From Phialocephala subalpina (Eukaryota; Ascomycota; Leotiomycetes; Helotiales; Mollisiaceae), in contig FJOG01000006.1 of assembly GCA_900073065.1 (NCBI GenBank), positions 1,741,979-1,805,978 of the forward strand: a DNA stretch of 64,000 bases, read 5' to 3'. Shown one piece after another: positions 11,077 through 23,616 of this stretch. Under the pieces are notes generated by a model. The model was given only the letters and a program-made list of their open reading frames with translations. It searched no databases and had not been told where the DNA came from. Positions within the stretch are counted from its first letter, which is position 1. Every line of letters begins with the position of its first letter. Both the position numbers and the translations under genes were made by a program.

Positions 11077-11319
11077 TGTGCCTGCGTGCCCGTGTGCTTG
11101 CGTTGTCAGGGTTCAAGGTTGAATTTGACTTTGCGTGCGTTGTGAGGAAAGGAAGGTGGAGTTGAGGTGAGATTGTCGGAACAGTACTTACTTTAAAGGA
11201 GAGATAATCAAGTCTTGTAGTGTCTTTAACAGATTCCGGTGAGACTGAATTCCAGCTGGCGCATACTACAGAAATCAGGGCCATTGTTAAATATTTTGCC
11301 ACCACAGCCGCTGCTGAAC

Positions 11320-11930
11320 TTTTATCCTCTCACTTTTTGAAACTTTGTAAGTGTTGAGATAAAGGAAAGATTAATTGACTGCGTACTTTTAATACCATTC
11401 TATTTTAGTCATATCTTTAACACTACAGATCCTTTCAAAAAGGAACGCACTATAAGCAGAATTTACAAGACATCTACAAGGCATTTATTAAAAAGAAACG
11501 AAGTGGGTCTTAGAGATAACGGATACGTATTGTATTTCGTCGCAGTATGCGAAAGGGGTCTAAGCGAGTTGTATTTCTCGAATAGGAAATTTAAACGAAT
11601 TGTGTTAAATCCGTCCTGGCCTTATACATCTTGTTATAAGAAGCTGCGACAAGTTGATAAATCGGCGGACATCATCTATAAGTAGACGGGGAGACCGTTT
11701 CCGGAAGGGATTTCGATATTTGTTGAGATGAAGTAAGACCGCGACGCGTAGATGATACAGGTCCAGCCCCAGATGTTCGAGGCAACTTGCCCTCCAGAAA
11801 TATTGCGGCTCTGTTACAGATAATGTTATGTTAGAATTGGGAGAAAAAATGTGGCACATTGGAAAGAAGATATATCCTTTCAAGGCTGCAGTTGCATTCT
11901 CTATTCATCTGGCCGAGCTATCGTCCTACG
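11320..11930. other. AT-richer intergenic segment
   Basis: Base composition shifts towards A/T between about 11320 and 11600, and short frames carry no motif. It may be an old transposon fragment, but no terminal repeats could be found. Confidence 0.35.
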
Positions 11931-11957
11931 GACATTGAGAACCCTTGAATCGAGACT

Positions 11958-13217
11958 TTACCAATCCTTCTGAGTCCTATCCCATGGTATGTCATCGTCA
12001 AGAACCCAGTCGGCACAGAGAAATCTATTCTGAAACTCCCCCTTTCCAGCCAGAATGAAAGGGCTTTGCTCCAACAGGAGACCATTGGACAAGACGTCGT
12101 GGAGAGCCTCCCTGACTGGTTGCCAGTAGGCATCCTGTACATCATAGGCTTCATAGAGTCTTCGAAAGTAAACCGGTAACGTAATCTCCTCATCGACATA
12201 CGGGTTATGCACCTTGAGCTTTGAAATAGCCACTCCAACAGGCTCAGATCCAAGCGGCGTATTCAGAAGATTTTGAGTTGCCTCTGACACTCTTCTCGTC
12301 ACTGAAGCTCTTGCTTTGGATAACAGGGGCTGATATTTAAGGTCGAAACTGTTAATGTCAAACCCGCCCAACCCATTTCCAATCCCGCCATGTTGATTTC
12401 CCTGCAATATTTCGATTTTGCCAGCGAGGAGGCTGATGCAATCTCGGAAAAGGTCCGCGTGACGGAGTTGATAAGCAGCGTCAAGCACTTTTACCATATC
12501 GTCATCGTCTGTCAGTTCCAGAGGGTTTCGTCGCAGCGCAGCATCGACTGACTTTGACAGGGTTGGCAGAGTGCGGTAGTAGTCAGCCAGATCCGTCGCA
12601 GTACACAAAACGTGGGCCCCATCAAGGCCGAGGTTTCTTCCTGTTCCCCAAAATATCAGAGTCAGTATGCTTCTTTAAACATTCGAGAGCGTGCCAAGAG
12701 TAACGGGACATCCGCGGGGAACAAAGGAATGTTTCGAGGCTTATGAACAGCATGGAAGAGCAACTATGGTTTCGAAAAGGCGAAGCTTACCATACATTGC
12801 GCACAGGAGAAAATTGAATGCCCTAACTTCGCGATCGGTGTTATACTGATACACTTGAGGCTCGATATTCTCGTCAACAGTGGATGGCAACTGAACCTTG
12901 GATTAGCCTACTCATACTATTTGTAGTTTGCAAAGAGATAGAGTGCTCACCTGGCTGTTTTCAAGGGCAATCAAAGACCAAGAACGTCCATTATCTTCAA
13001 CCTTGGTGATCCACTCGTACTTGACAGGACCATTGCTCGACGAGGACTTATCAGCTGAGTCGAGGAAGGTGGCGAAGAATTGCGAGTGTCTTTTCAAGAC
13101 GATGGAGTGAACTTGGAAGTCGACGTCGAAGACTATGAGGCTTGTGTCGGGAGTGGGAAGGTCTTTACCAGTGAAGGGGATTGTTCGCTCGACCTGCTGA
13201 CGCGAACGCGAAGCCAT
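11958..13217 (-). CDS. BTB/POZ domain protein
   Basis: Three exons, 12951-13217, 12791-12896 and 11958-12640, give 351 residues; introns of 54 and 150 bp have good GTGAGC and GTAAGC donors. The N-terminal half has the BTB signature VFDVDFQVHSIVLKRHSQFFATFLDS split into its core strand and helix, then FLLCAMYG after the second exon, equivalent to the end of the BTB fold. The C-terminal half is helical and conserved in the truncated neighbour. In fungi this BTB class is a large lineage-expanded family; BTB folds dimerise or act as Cullin-3 adaptors, but no partner domain is visible here, so the function is unknown. The ATG at 13217 lies just upstream of the BTB core and is preceded by a stop-rich leader. 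Confidence 0.82.
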
Positions 13218-14314
13218 CGTGGATTCTGTTGAGGTTGTGTTGGAATTTTGGGGAAGATTGTGGAGGGAAATGTTTTTACGCGCTGCCAGCCTAACGAGGT
13301 AGATGTAAAATTCCGTGCTAGTGGAGCAGGTGAATCCGAGTTCCGAGGCCGAGATCGCAGAGGAATGCACTTAGAGATCACTTCACACTATTGAAGGGTG
13401 ATTAAATTCTAGCAAGACAGATGGGCCGTGTATGGCCCATAATTTGGATTTATCCCAGGAGCTTTCTGTAGACCATGGTGTGCTGAGTGCTCACAAGTCA
13501 AAAGGTTCCCTCCGATCCTACATCGTGAGGTGGTTGTATGCTCAGCATCACCTTCAGCCCCTAAGCCCATAAGTTCAACTTTGTCTCCAACATAAGGTGG
13601 GATTGATCCTTGATATTTAGCAGCAGGTTTCCGACCAATCTCATTGCTTGTCGCTTTGATGTCGGGCAACAATTTCAGAGGGGCGAAAAAAGCTGGTCCC
13701 AGAAATGCGTCAAAACAAATCAACTCGCGAACAACTCCTCCATAGTGCGAGAAGTTTACCTACTCAAGAGGTTTCTCAACCCCTCCTAACAAATCGACTG
13801 ATTTCCTTGGACGAGAAGTCTCTTTATGGTTACAGGAATGATCTGACAAGTACATATTCACATGACGAGGTGTCTTGTGAAAGCCCCATGGTTTTGAGGA
13901 CAAGGCAGGTTTTCTCGAAGATACATTCAGCATTGGCTATTGGCAGATATCGAAGAGCGGAGTTTGGCAGCAGGGAACCGGAGCGACAATTATCAAAACT
14001 ATAATTCATGTTGAAAATGATAGAGGAAAGCAAATCCACCACGCACCGCTCCTCCCCACAACCTCACGGAGAGAGTCGATGCCTAATTTGGACTTACTCT
14101 GCCCTTTTCCCCGCAGGGTGTGCTACGTTGTAGCGATGATGGAGATCAAGGAGTAAGGGAATCTCGAGTTTGTGCCGAAAATTGCAAGACCCTAGCAGGG
14201 ATTATTTTGAGGCCACAAATCTTCACAAGACTTGACTGTTTACAAAATAAGAAGTATTTCACTCACGTAGAAGCGCGAGAAGCCAGTTTCTTCGTAAAAT
14301 CGTATTATAAAATT
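13218..14314. other. Intergenic, no gene seen
   Basis: About 1.1 kb with only short frames, no splice-supported exon chain and no repeat that could be defined. Confidence 0.5.
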
Positions 14315-15691
14315 CTATACTAATATACCTTTCTCTTGCAAACGATAAATCTGGGCACAGAAATCACCGAAAGACTTTGATAACGGAGTCCACCCAAATC
14401 CGAATTGCTTCTCTGACTTAGAAGGATCGACATCAGGTCTTGACTGAACGTAATAATCCTCATTTCCGTATGGAAAATGCCTTTCGGGAAAGCGATTCCT
14501 GATGCCATTGAATGCCTATTTCACACTTCACGTTAGCTTGGTTCCTTTACAGGGCCGGAGCAATTGCCAAAGTAGTGCTTACTTTCTTCCAGTCAAATTT
14601 ATGTCGATTGACGACTAGGTATCGACCGTTCGCTACCGGGTCCTCCAGCGCCATGATATGCGCCTTGGCGGCATCCCTCACATCTACCCAATACTGCACA
14701 ATCGTTGGCGGGAGGGATTTGTCTTTTCGTACGATGTTTTCATAGCATTCTCTCAGACTTTCGTTGAACTTCGACGATTCATCTACTTGATGAAGGAACG
14801 GTCCAATCAGCCAGGCAGGATTGATCGAGATGAGATCAAAGGAAGGTTGTTCCACTTCCATGAATTTCCAAGCAGCCTGCTCAGCGAAGGTTTTGCCAGC
14901 ACAATAAATATAGTGCCCGTCTAGGCTATTGACTGCTTCATCCCATGTCACAGGATTCCAATCGAGTTCCTGAAGTGAGGAAATTAGTGAGCGGAGATTT
15001 GAGAATGTCTGGAGATATTGGACATTCATACAGTGTAGATCTTGCCGGGTATAGGCCCAGAACCAATGTGAGACATTGTGGCCATCGTGGCCGTGATCAC
15101 GACTCTGCGTACGGAAGAGGTCCTGGCAGCGGCATTGAGGATATTTAATGTCCCGTCTATTGCTGGACGGAGTAAGTCCTTCTCGTTGTTTTTGGGGTTG
15201 ACAAAAAATGGACTGGCAACTGAATTAAGTCAATAATGTTCCTTAAAACTCCATTGCTCGAGTGAAACTGTCATTTCCACCTACCATGAATGACCCCCGT
15301 GACGGATTCCAATGCATTTTCCACAGTGCCTGCTGACGCAATATCCTCAACTATCTCGATTTCCAATTTTTCCAGATCAGGATACCTTGCCCTGACATGA
15401 TCAAGCTTCTCTTGCGATCTCACGGTCCCTCGGACGCGAAAGCCTCGATTCAGGAGCTGATCAAGAATGTGCACTTCATTACGGATTCATATCAGTCTTC
15501 TATTAAGGACTCACAATCTGAAAGACCCGCTGTAACTCACTTCCTAGAAATCCAGATGCTCCAGTAACCTAGACTTTGCAGCATTCGTCAGCAGCTGGTC
15601 GTGCGGAAAGGGATTTGTGTGCGAAGACATATCCAGCGCGCACCAGAATAAGACCGTCGGGGGTTCCCCTCATCTCTGACTGGAATGGCAT
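14315..15691 (-). CDS. NAD(P)-dependent extended-SDR reductase/epimerase (GRE2-like)
   Basis: Six exons (15644-15691, 15541-15568, 15285-15473, 15032-15219, 14583-14969, 14315-14515) give 346 residues with all phases consistent. The Rossmann motif VTGASGFLG lies near residue 17, followed by RGFRVRGTVRS. GVIHVASPF, RRVVITATMA and the catalytic Tyr-Lys pair (YCAGK) are the hallmarks of dihydroflavonol-4-reductase/methylglyoxal-reductase-like enzymes, which reduce aldehydes and ketones with NADPH. The first donor is GTGCGC, less usual but used elsewhere in this window. ATG at 15673 (residue 7) is an alternative start. The gene is divergent from the AsaB-like gene, with 550 bp between starts, and may belong to the cluster to its right. 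Confidence 0.87.
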
Positions 15692-15963
15692 TATTATTTT
15701 CCCAGCATAGGAGCTCCGAAATTTCGATCAAAATTGGCACCACCATGGATTGCAGCGCTCAATGGTGACTGCACTAGAGTGTATATAGAACGCATATCCG
15801 ACGTTGAAGTTCTATGGTGATATTCACGTGACCCCTCGCATTTGAGAGATACCTCTTTAGTAAGCTAGCGGAAAGACAAAGCCACGGAAACAGGGGTCTC
15901 CCCCGCTCGTCCCGTCATCCATCCCTTCGGCACAGATCCGGGGAAGCAAAGGCCAAGTCGCGT

Positions 15964-15971
15964 TCCGTGGA
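15964..15971 (+). promoter_or_regulatory. TCCGYGGA everted-repeat site
   Basis: TCCGTGGA between the divergent SDR (start 15691) and AsaB-like (start 16242) genes. Matches the Zn2Cys6 pleiotropic-drug-response-type half-site arrangement CCG/CGG. Confidence 0.4.
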
Positions 15972-16241
15972 AAAGAATGCCCAAGAGACCGCATCCACGT
16001 ACGCATGCCTTTCCTGTACCTTTGAGCGTGGAACAACTTTCTTAGCATCACCCAGATTCTACGAGAGCACCCTGTAATCTAGCAGAACTGCCACTGACGA
16101 AATATCTACGTGCACCACCAATTTCCCTCGTTAAGTTATTGCTCCGCTTCTGCCATTCCAAACACTCGTCATTTATTCCACATTTTATTCCACAATTGTA
16201 CGAATACCAGCACACAATCAGAGCACCTCAGTAGATCTATC

Positions 16242-17156
16242 ATGGCTATTACATCGCAGATTGTGCCGAATACGGGAACTGGGTTTGATGCACAAACCAA
16301 ACTACAGTATCTCGACCCCAAGTCTACGCTCATGAGGCGATATCTTGCACCTGGTGGAGCATACAACACCTGTACTATGGAATGGAGAGATATTCTCGTG
16401 AAAGACGCAAGACCAACAAAGCCGGACTTCAGCCTTGAGACTACCGGCTTTTGCCTCGTCGATGATAAGTCACTGGTATGCTACATAGATCTTTAAGCAT
16501 GACATTCCATTAACCAGAGCAACCTGTAGGTATCGAACTGGAATGATACAGATCAGCTCCGCGGTGTCTATACAGAGGAAATAAGACATCTGATCAGGAA
16601 AATGACCGGAGCAGACGAAGTCATGGTCTTCGAGCCAACCCTTCGCAGAAATTCGACGACAAGTCAATGGCAGCCCTTTGGATCTGAGGTACATGTCGAC
16701 TATACCGCCCAAACAGCCGAGGGATTGATCGATACATTCCTGGAGAAGGATGGCCTTGAACGCAGTTCATTCAAAAAATTCCAGTGCGTCAACGTCTGGC
16801 GAGTGTTGAGCCCCGCTCCGCAGAATTACCCACTCGGAATTTGTGATGCTAGGAGCGTTGGACCAAACGAGTTCCGAGCCAACTACCGGATCAAAGTGGA
16901 CGTTCTCCCAGATCCCACCAATTTGCCAACTCAAGAACCACCCCCAACTCCTGCAGCCGACATGTTCGAATATCGACCCTATCACAAGTGGTGGTTCTTC
17001 AGCGACATGGAAGCCCACGAGGCTCTTGTTTTCAAGTTGTATGACTCAGAAGATCCCAGCAAGCGGTGCCCTCATACTGCATTTCACGACAGTTTGAGGG
17101 CTGGTACGTTCCCTAGGGAAAGCATCGAGATTAGAACTATTGCCTGCTTCAAGTGA
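16242..17156 (+). CDS. AsaB/CmcJ-like oxidoreductase (GA4-desaturase family)
   Basis: Exons 16242-16475 and 16530-17156, joined in phase 0, give 286 residues. Conserved features of this fungal family are the N-terminal core with MRRYLAPGG, the EVHVDYT segment (His-x-Asp, a candidate metal-binding pair), FQCVNVWRVL with an NVWR motif, and near the end WWFFSDMEAHEALVFKLYDS and CPHTAFHD. Members include AsaB of the aspergillic acid pathway and relatives of the cephamycin P8/CmcJ protein; they are treated as hydroxylases or desaturases of small metabolites. It lies 430 bp from the FAD monooxygenase on the same strand, which suggests a shared pathway. Substrate unknown. Confidence 0.85.
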
Positions 17157-17586
17157 AATAAGCTATCGAATAGTCAGAATGGAAATCTATTTCTCTAGAA
17201 TGTATGTAGAAAAATTCAAGACGAATCGTGCAGTACGATGAAGATATTGTATATGGCTGGATATCACTGTAGAGTAGGAGGTGAAGTCAAAGTCAATTCA
17301 TATTCTTTATGCTACTGCTTTAGACCTGAAAATCTAACGGAGCATAAGCGTCGCTGCAAGGCAGACACCCAAATTACCCGTCCTTTTGGCGCAGAATAAG
17401 AGTACAAACATGTCCGTGCAGTCTCAGTCCTTCGTATCCCCGGATGGCCAAAGGAAAGCTCCGTGTTTGACCTCAAAATTGCAAATAAACATCATCCTTG
17501 CCCCAGTAACACATCTTTCCCCGACATAGTCAGATACAACCTTCCATACAGACGTTGCAGAGTCATATCAAACAACGTATTAATCA

Positions 17587-19208
17587 ATGCATTCCAACAG
17601 CGTTGCTTCTTCCTGGCCCGAAAAGCCGCAAGAGGTGCGTGAACGTTCGTTAACGCCGCAGACACCCATTCGATCCACAAGGCTGGAAAAGTTTCGCAAA
17701 GCTAACCTCACCATTTTCAGCGGGTCATCGTGGTTGGAGCTGGGCCATGTGGTCTCCTCACCGCGATTCGCATAGGCCAAGCTGGTATTCCAGTAACAGT
17801 TCTGGAAGCAGCTCCGGCTTTAGACCAACGGCCTCGGGCAACCCACTACTCCTCTCCTGCCGTCCTTGAATTAATCAAGGCGGGTGTTTTTGAGGATGTT
17901 AAAAGGGAGGGATTTCACCCCCAAGTAGTAACGTGGAGAAAGCCCGACGGTAAGGAGCTTGCGCACATGCCCATGTCGTCCACTGAACCGGGTTACCCGT
18001 ACCCCATGGTCTGTCTCCCGATAAACCGCCTTGGGGCAGTTATGCTGGAGCATGTAAAGTCATGTCCGAATATCGAGATCTTGTGGGGTCATAAGGTCGT
18101 CAAGGTTGGGCAGGACGAGCAAGCTGCTTGGGTTGAGGTTGAGCACGACGGTATTTTTACCAATCCTTCTCGAGATAGCCCACCCTCAACTGCTGGCTAA
18201 TGTAACTAAGCAGATGACAAGAAGACACTCAAAGCCGCCTGGATTATCGGCACAGACGGAGCCAGCAGCATGGTCCGGCGAGATCTTGGCCTGAGCTTCG
18301 ATGGTATGTCGTGGGACAAACAGCTCGTCGCCACGAACGTCTACTATCCTTTCGACACGAAATTCGGCTGGACGGACTCGAACTTTATAATTAACCCAGA
18401 GGACTGGTACATGGCTGCCAAAATCTCTACAGACGGCATGTGGCGCGTTACGTATGGCGAAGTTGGAGGCCTTACAGAGAAGGAGCTTCTTGATCGACAG
18501 CCCTCAAAGTTCGAAAAGATGGTGAGTAATATGAATTAGCAACTTTACCTCAACTGCACCCTGTAAATGCACTGACTGACTCAGCTTCCTGGCGCCCCCA
18601 AACCCGGAGATTATCAGCTATCCTCGATATCACCGTACAAGATCCACCAACGCCGTGCCAACACCTTCCGCAAGGGACGCTTCCTGCTCGCAGGAGATGC
18701 AGCCCACATCTGCAGCCCATTCGGCGGTCTCGGTCTTACGGGTGGGATTGTCGATGCCGGAAACCTCTCCGATGCCCTCATCGGTGTGATAAAGGGAGTT
18801 GCTGACGAAAGCATCCTTGACAAGTACTCCGAGATTCGTATCAAGGCGTTTGATGTGAGCTATGACCCTCTCTGAAGGATATATATTACACGCCGCCTAA
18901 AGGCGAAGAATCTTAAAATGTCATGGTTGCTAAGATCGCGGGTGCAGGAAATTGTCAACCCTATTTCGACCGAGAACCTACTGAGGGCTTCGGAGCAGAC
19001 GCCGGAGACAACGATGCTGCACGATAAGTTCTTGGCCGTGCTTGCTAGCTCAGAAGATGATCCCCAAAAGCTCAATTTCTTGCACGATGTAAGTTTGAAT
19101 GATCCTCCTCCTCACTATATTTATACGGCTTTCTGAGATTTCCCTGAGCCACAGAAAGTCATGGAAATCCAGCACGATTTTACGCAGTATTATCATGGGA
19201 GTTTGTAA
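17587..19208 (+). CDS. FAD-dependent aromatic-type monooxygenase
   Basis: Six exons (17587-17634, 17721-18150, 18214-18521, 18585-18854, 18948-19088, 19155-19208) give 416 residues. Residues around 21 read VVGAGPCGLLTAIRIGQ, the dinucleotide-binding GxGxxG, with the acidic end of strand 2 in TVLEAAP. The second FAD motif GDAAHICSPFGGLGLTGGI lies near residue 299. This is the group A flavoprotein hydroxylase plan (PheA/TfdB, salicylate-hydroxylase-like), which hydroxylates activated rings or polyketide intermediates using NAD(P)H and O2. The protein is shorter than PheA/TfdB members of about 550 residues because it lacks the C-terminal thioredoxin-like domain. The acceptor at 18213 could be three bases earlier, with no frame change. 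Confidence 0.87.
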
Positions 19209-19551
19209 GGTTCCTAGAGCGATAGAGTGTCATGGCAGACAAGCAGATCTATCCATCAAAGTGCTAAAGGATATTTGGAGGGTGTGATGTTGAATCCGGA
19301 AAAAGGGACCGTGATCGTTAGATAGTAGTACTTAAGTTCAGCGATTACTCCGCCCTCTTGAGAAGAAGCTTCATCGTGAGAATGTCTAATTTACAGCTGC
19401 TGGACCTCAAAATCTTCGAGATGCTGGTTCAGGTCAAGCTAAGTATTCGTTGGGCAAACAACTTGGTGATAAAACGTTTATATATATATATTCCATGTTC
19501 ACAAGGAAAAACTCGCAGACAAGCAAACTCTCTTCCCACCAGTTCACGAAT

Positions 19552-22500
19552 TTACGTGCTGTTTCCCACCTTGTCTCCACCACGGAACAATCTCAGCCAT
19601 TCCTTCCCGTAATCATTACCATTGGGTGTCCGAAGGATCGTGTGGATATGGCATTTCGCAGGCTCAGCATTGAGCAAGAAAACACCTGCATGATGATCAA
19701 ACTCGAGGCAAATTACGGGGCCTTGGATACGATAGTAGAACGGATCCTCGTCTCCAAAGCCGCCTATCCAGCAGAAATACGTCTCGGACAGGTAGGACTC
19801 TATCTGGCGCATGCGAGCTTTGAAGGGCTCTGAGGGCAGGATATTGAGAAATGTGGCAACGACGGAGAGGAGTTTCTCTTGCTGCCCTTTTGTCATGTCT
19901 ACCACTGCAATGCCTTCGTAAGGTATCACTCTGTTATCTTGGAACGCCCCTCCCAAGTGGCGCTATCATTCCACAATGTCAGCTCATTCCCGGTGATTTC
20001 CACGGGACGGGAAGACAAGAATCCTTACCTGATCGGCTGGATGCCAACGCCCTTCTGGCATAGCAGGATCGTGCATTTTCTTATAGATTTGTGCCTTCTG
20101 CTGCAATTCCGGAGAAAGAGACTGCATGAGCTCGAGTGCGCTGGAAGCTTCCATAGTAAGCAAGGTCAAGCCTTGCCATGGACCGGAATCGATAACCTAA
20201 TCAAGGCCACAGTTAGCTATCAGAGTTGAAATAAAGCCGAGAAGGAACGAGATCTTCACATTTGGCTCCGCTCCAACAAAGGCCGGGCTGACAGTCATTT
20301 GTTTTCCGAGCACAAAGATGTTAAGGCATAGATGATGACCGAAAAACGAAAACCCCCACGGCTTGGTCTCCGAAGGCTCTCCAAAGAGCGAGAAGCTGAC
20401 AGGTTGTCATATATGTCAGCAAATGGAGCCATTCATGGGTTAGTGAGAGAAGCTCACTGGTAACTATGTTGATTAAGTATCGACTTCGCGTGCACAATTT
20501 CCCCCAAGAAGTGGTTGGTCCGCATTGAACCAACGGCCTTCTCATATCCACTGGGGCTGAGACTAGCCTTCAAGAGGCCCAAGACTAAATCAATCTTTTG
20601 TTGAGGCAGAACTGTCAGACGTATGCCGGTGTCAAGAAAGACAAATTCTGGATTACACCATTGTCTCCTGTTAAGATGTTATTACGAGGACATGGGACGG
20701 GAATCATTGCCTGGAGAAATGATCGAAAGAGAGGAGGTGAATACCATTCTTCAGCATCGATATCATAACAAGCCTTCCTTTTTTCTTCTGATGAAAGACA
20801 ATCTTGAACCAATTTCGCCGCCGCAACCTGCTCAGTCCAGTCTCAGCCTTGCTCAGAACAGCAGTGGATCAAACATACCATTTCCTGTGTGGGTGCTCCT
20901 TCATCTGCAAGATCGTAAAGCCCTTCTCGACGAATACCATCCGTGGTTATACCGGTGAATGGCTGCTTGAGCAGATCCAGCCAAGGCCCAAAGAGCTGTT
21001 TTGGTTTTGGCTTGTTGATGATGTCTTTCGAGTAAGCGTAAATATCTATATCATCAAGGCCCGCTGTTCTTGGATGCCCTGTAGAGTTGCAGCAGTGAAA
21101 AATCAGTATATATGAGAACACTGGTGGGTTGATGGAACGATGCATATCACGCCCAAAATGTACATGAGTATCTCTGGTAGGCAAGCTTACCAGGTGGAGG
21201 CAGATAGTCGTGGTAATTGTTGCTGAGGTGGGAACCCGAATCACACGTATCCAATCGATGCTGCATATACCCATTTGAGGGCTCAGAGGTGTTAGTCGAC
21301 TGAGAAATCGAAGGATTGAAGCGTAAAAACTCTGCCAAAGTCGTCTCGATCTCTTCAGCGGATTCCACGCGAGCGACTATATGCTGATCAGGTCTCACAA
21401 GAACTGCGGCTTGAGTGTCATCTAACCCCATCAGCCGCGACCACTCTCCGTCCTTGTCCAGAAAATCCTCTCCAAGTTGTAGGACTTCAAGAGTGAACAT
21501 CCCCGCTTGGACTTTCTTGTCGTGTACAAAGCCTGGTGTAGCGAATAGTACGAAATTTAAGCCTCGTACTAGATCGAGGGTTGAAATGGTCCTGTTGCAG
21601 CACTGGACCCATGCGTGCGGCAATCTTGCACCAGGAACACACTGGGGAGTGAAATCACTGACGCTCTTTTCCGGACGCGGCTGCCCATAGATATAACCAA
21701 TCTGGAGATCCAAGGAGTCAAAATGATCGGCGTTGTCCCTGATTGCGTCTTCAATATTCATTTTGGACTTCGGGTCCTGCATCCGTTCCTCAGCTGTGAG
21801 ATCCCCGGATCCAAATATTGCTCGCCCGAGAGCATGAATTTTCGCCTCATTAGCACGACTTTGTCGAGAATTGGCTACCGCAATTGGGATCCTTTCGATC
21901 TCATAGGTATTCAGGAAACTGTCGTCACACTGACCACTCTCAACAGCGTGGAGTTTCCAAATCAAGTTGTGTACATCTCCAAACCCTGTGTTGATGCCCA
22001 AACCTCCCGTTGAGGGAAAACAATGGGCGGCATCCCCAAGGAGGAACCCATTGTGGATATTCTTTGATCGATAATGTCGAGCAACTCTAGGAGTGGTATT
22101 CCAAAGAGTGATTCCTAGAACCTCGTAATCAATCTTTTCCCCAATTGACTGTCACAGCGAGGAAAGCATGTCAGAAATCATGTCTGAATCACTGGGTTGT
22201 ATTGCAGCTCACCTGGTCAATGAGAGAACGACAATGCTCCTCCGTAAAAGTCTCGCGCGGAGTCATCTTTGGATCATAAGTCGTAACGAAGACCCAGTTG
22301 CATGATCTGTCGTATGCGATGAAATTTCGTTTACCCGCTGTCCTTGTCATAATGAACCACAAGGTCCCGGCCTTCTCTTTGCTCATATCGGCGTTGAAAT
22401 TGACAGAGACATAGTGAATTGGAGTTAAAGGCCGTCCATCCAGAGTGTCAAACGGGATTTGAAAGTGTGCTCGAGAGCGGGCGTGCGCTCCGTCGCAGCC

Positions 22501-23223
22501 TAACAAATACTTGCTAGTTATCTTGATTTCGTGGTTTGTCTCCCTATCTAGAATGGTTGATGATATCATTTTGTCGTCAACCTCAACGCATGATTGCCAT
22601 TGCCACTGCTTCCAGATAGTGACGAGACCTGTCTCGAGGGCAACTTCCCACAGGTACTGCTCAAGTATCGGCTGGGCAATATTGAAGAGAGGTTCTGGCG
22701 TTAAAGATCTGACTCCTTCATCTTGGCGTTCGTATGGCAGCATTCCAAATTCTGGTCCTTTGATTGAGACGACAAATCGTACAGCTCCGGCATCTTGGGC
22801 GCTGGCGCCCAGCTTTCGCAGGTACTCCGTGTCAAGGCCAGCCTGCCGAAATATTTCTAGAGAGCGTGGATTGATAGCGTGAGCCTTTGGTTGTCCGAGT
22901 CGGCAAGCATGTCGCTCGAGGACGGTCGAAGGGATACCACGTTTGGCTAAAAGGATGCTGGCTAGAAGTCCAATTGGACCTCCACCAATGATCAAGACAG
23001 GAGTGCTCGGTGGAGGCTGTGGTATATTATGACAGGTTCCATTGACATCGATGACATTATTTACCAGATGCTTGGTACCATTGGGATAATCTCGACCCTT
23101 CTCCCCGTTCTGGTATTGGAGTTTTGAGTGGTGTTTATGGTCTGCCGTATTCACATCCCATCCACTGCCGACACTCGTCCACGACACCCCACCAGGAGAA
23201 CCGATTTTGCCACTCATCGTCAT
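19552..23223 (-). CDS. FAD monooxygenase fused in frame to a DUF3500 domain
   Basis: Eight exons (22213-23223, 21191-22148, 20879-21078, 20745-20827, 20458-20667, 20260-20395, 20029-20196, 19552-19962) form one uninterrupted 1058-residue frame. Residues ~1-72 are a polar leader; LIIGGGPIGLLAS at ~78 binds the ADP part of FAD; LERHACRLGQPKAHAINPR and GDAAHCFPSTGGLGIN (~375) are PheA/TfdB-type signatures. After AEFLRF (~614) a Ser/Asn-rich linker of about 35 residues leads without a stop into HDYLPPP and a complete DUF3500 domain: PFTGITTDGIRREGLY, MRTNHFLGE, KPWGFSFFGHHLCLN, MQSLSPELQQKAQIYK, CWIGGFGDEDPFYYRI, LEFDHH and IHTILRTPNGNDYG. An internal ATG in the linker could give a separate DUF3500 product, but no stop codon ends the monooxygenase. 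The start is taken at ATG 23223; ATG 23217 is also possible. Confidence 0.85.
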
Positions 23224-23374
23224 TTGGGTCAGTGAAATTCGTGAAATTATTCCGTTCACAAGGTGAGTAAAGCCACTGAATACTAAGGAGGCAGGTCCAA
23301 TAATCAACGCCTTCAACTGTGCTTTGCAGTGGTAGGATTTAAAATTCGCATGCCTGAACTCCTCGCTTCTATGG

Positions 23375-23382
23375 TCCGCGGA
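23375..23382. promoter_or_regulatory. TCCGCGGA palindrome in bidirectional promoter
   Basis: Perfect 8-bp palindrome in the 393 bp between the divergent monooxygenase-DUF3500 gene (start 23223) and the AhpD-like gene (start 23617). It is the canonical form of the yeast Pdr1/Pdr3 element. Confidence 0.45.
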
Positions 23383-23616
23383 ACTCAGGAAACGACTGCT
23401 CCGGGGAAACCAAGAAACAAAATACGCGAGACCATATATCCTAGTACTGTACTTGCGTTACGACGGCGGTTCGGAATTAGGAGTGATAACGCTTTTAAGG
23501 ATTTTCTTTCTAGTTTACTTGATTTTGTAACCTCGATCAGTGGTCGCCGTAAACTGCAAGTGGAATAACTGCAATCCAATCCCTTTTCCCCTCTTGTCTG
23601 TCGCATACTATCCACC

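Noticed and set aside
21147..21190. Stop after HDYLPPPGKLAYQRY as the true end of the monooxygenase
   Set aside because: This reads through a GTAAGC donor into an intron; the DUF3500 N-terminal motif HDYLPPP directly precedes the donor and continues in frame in the next exon.
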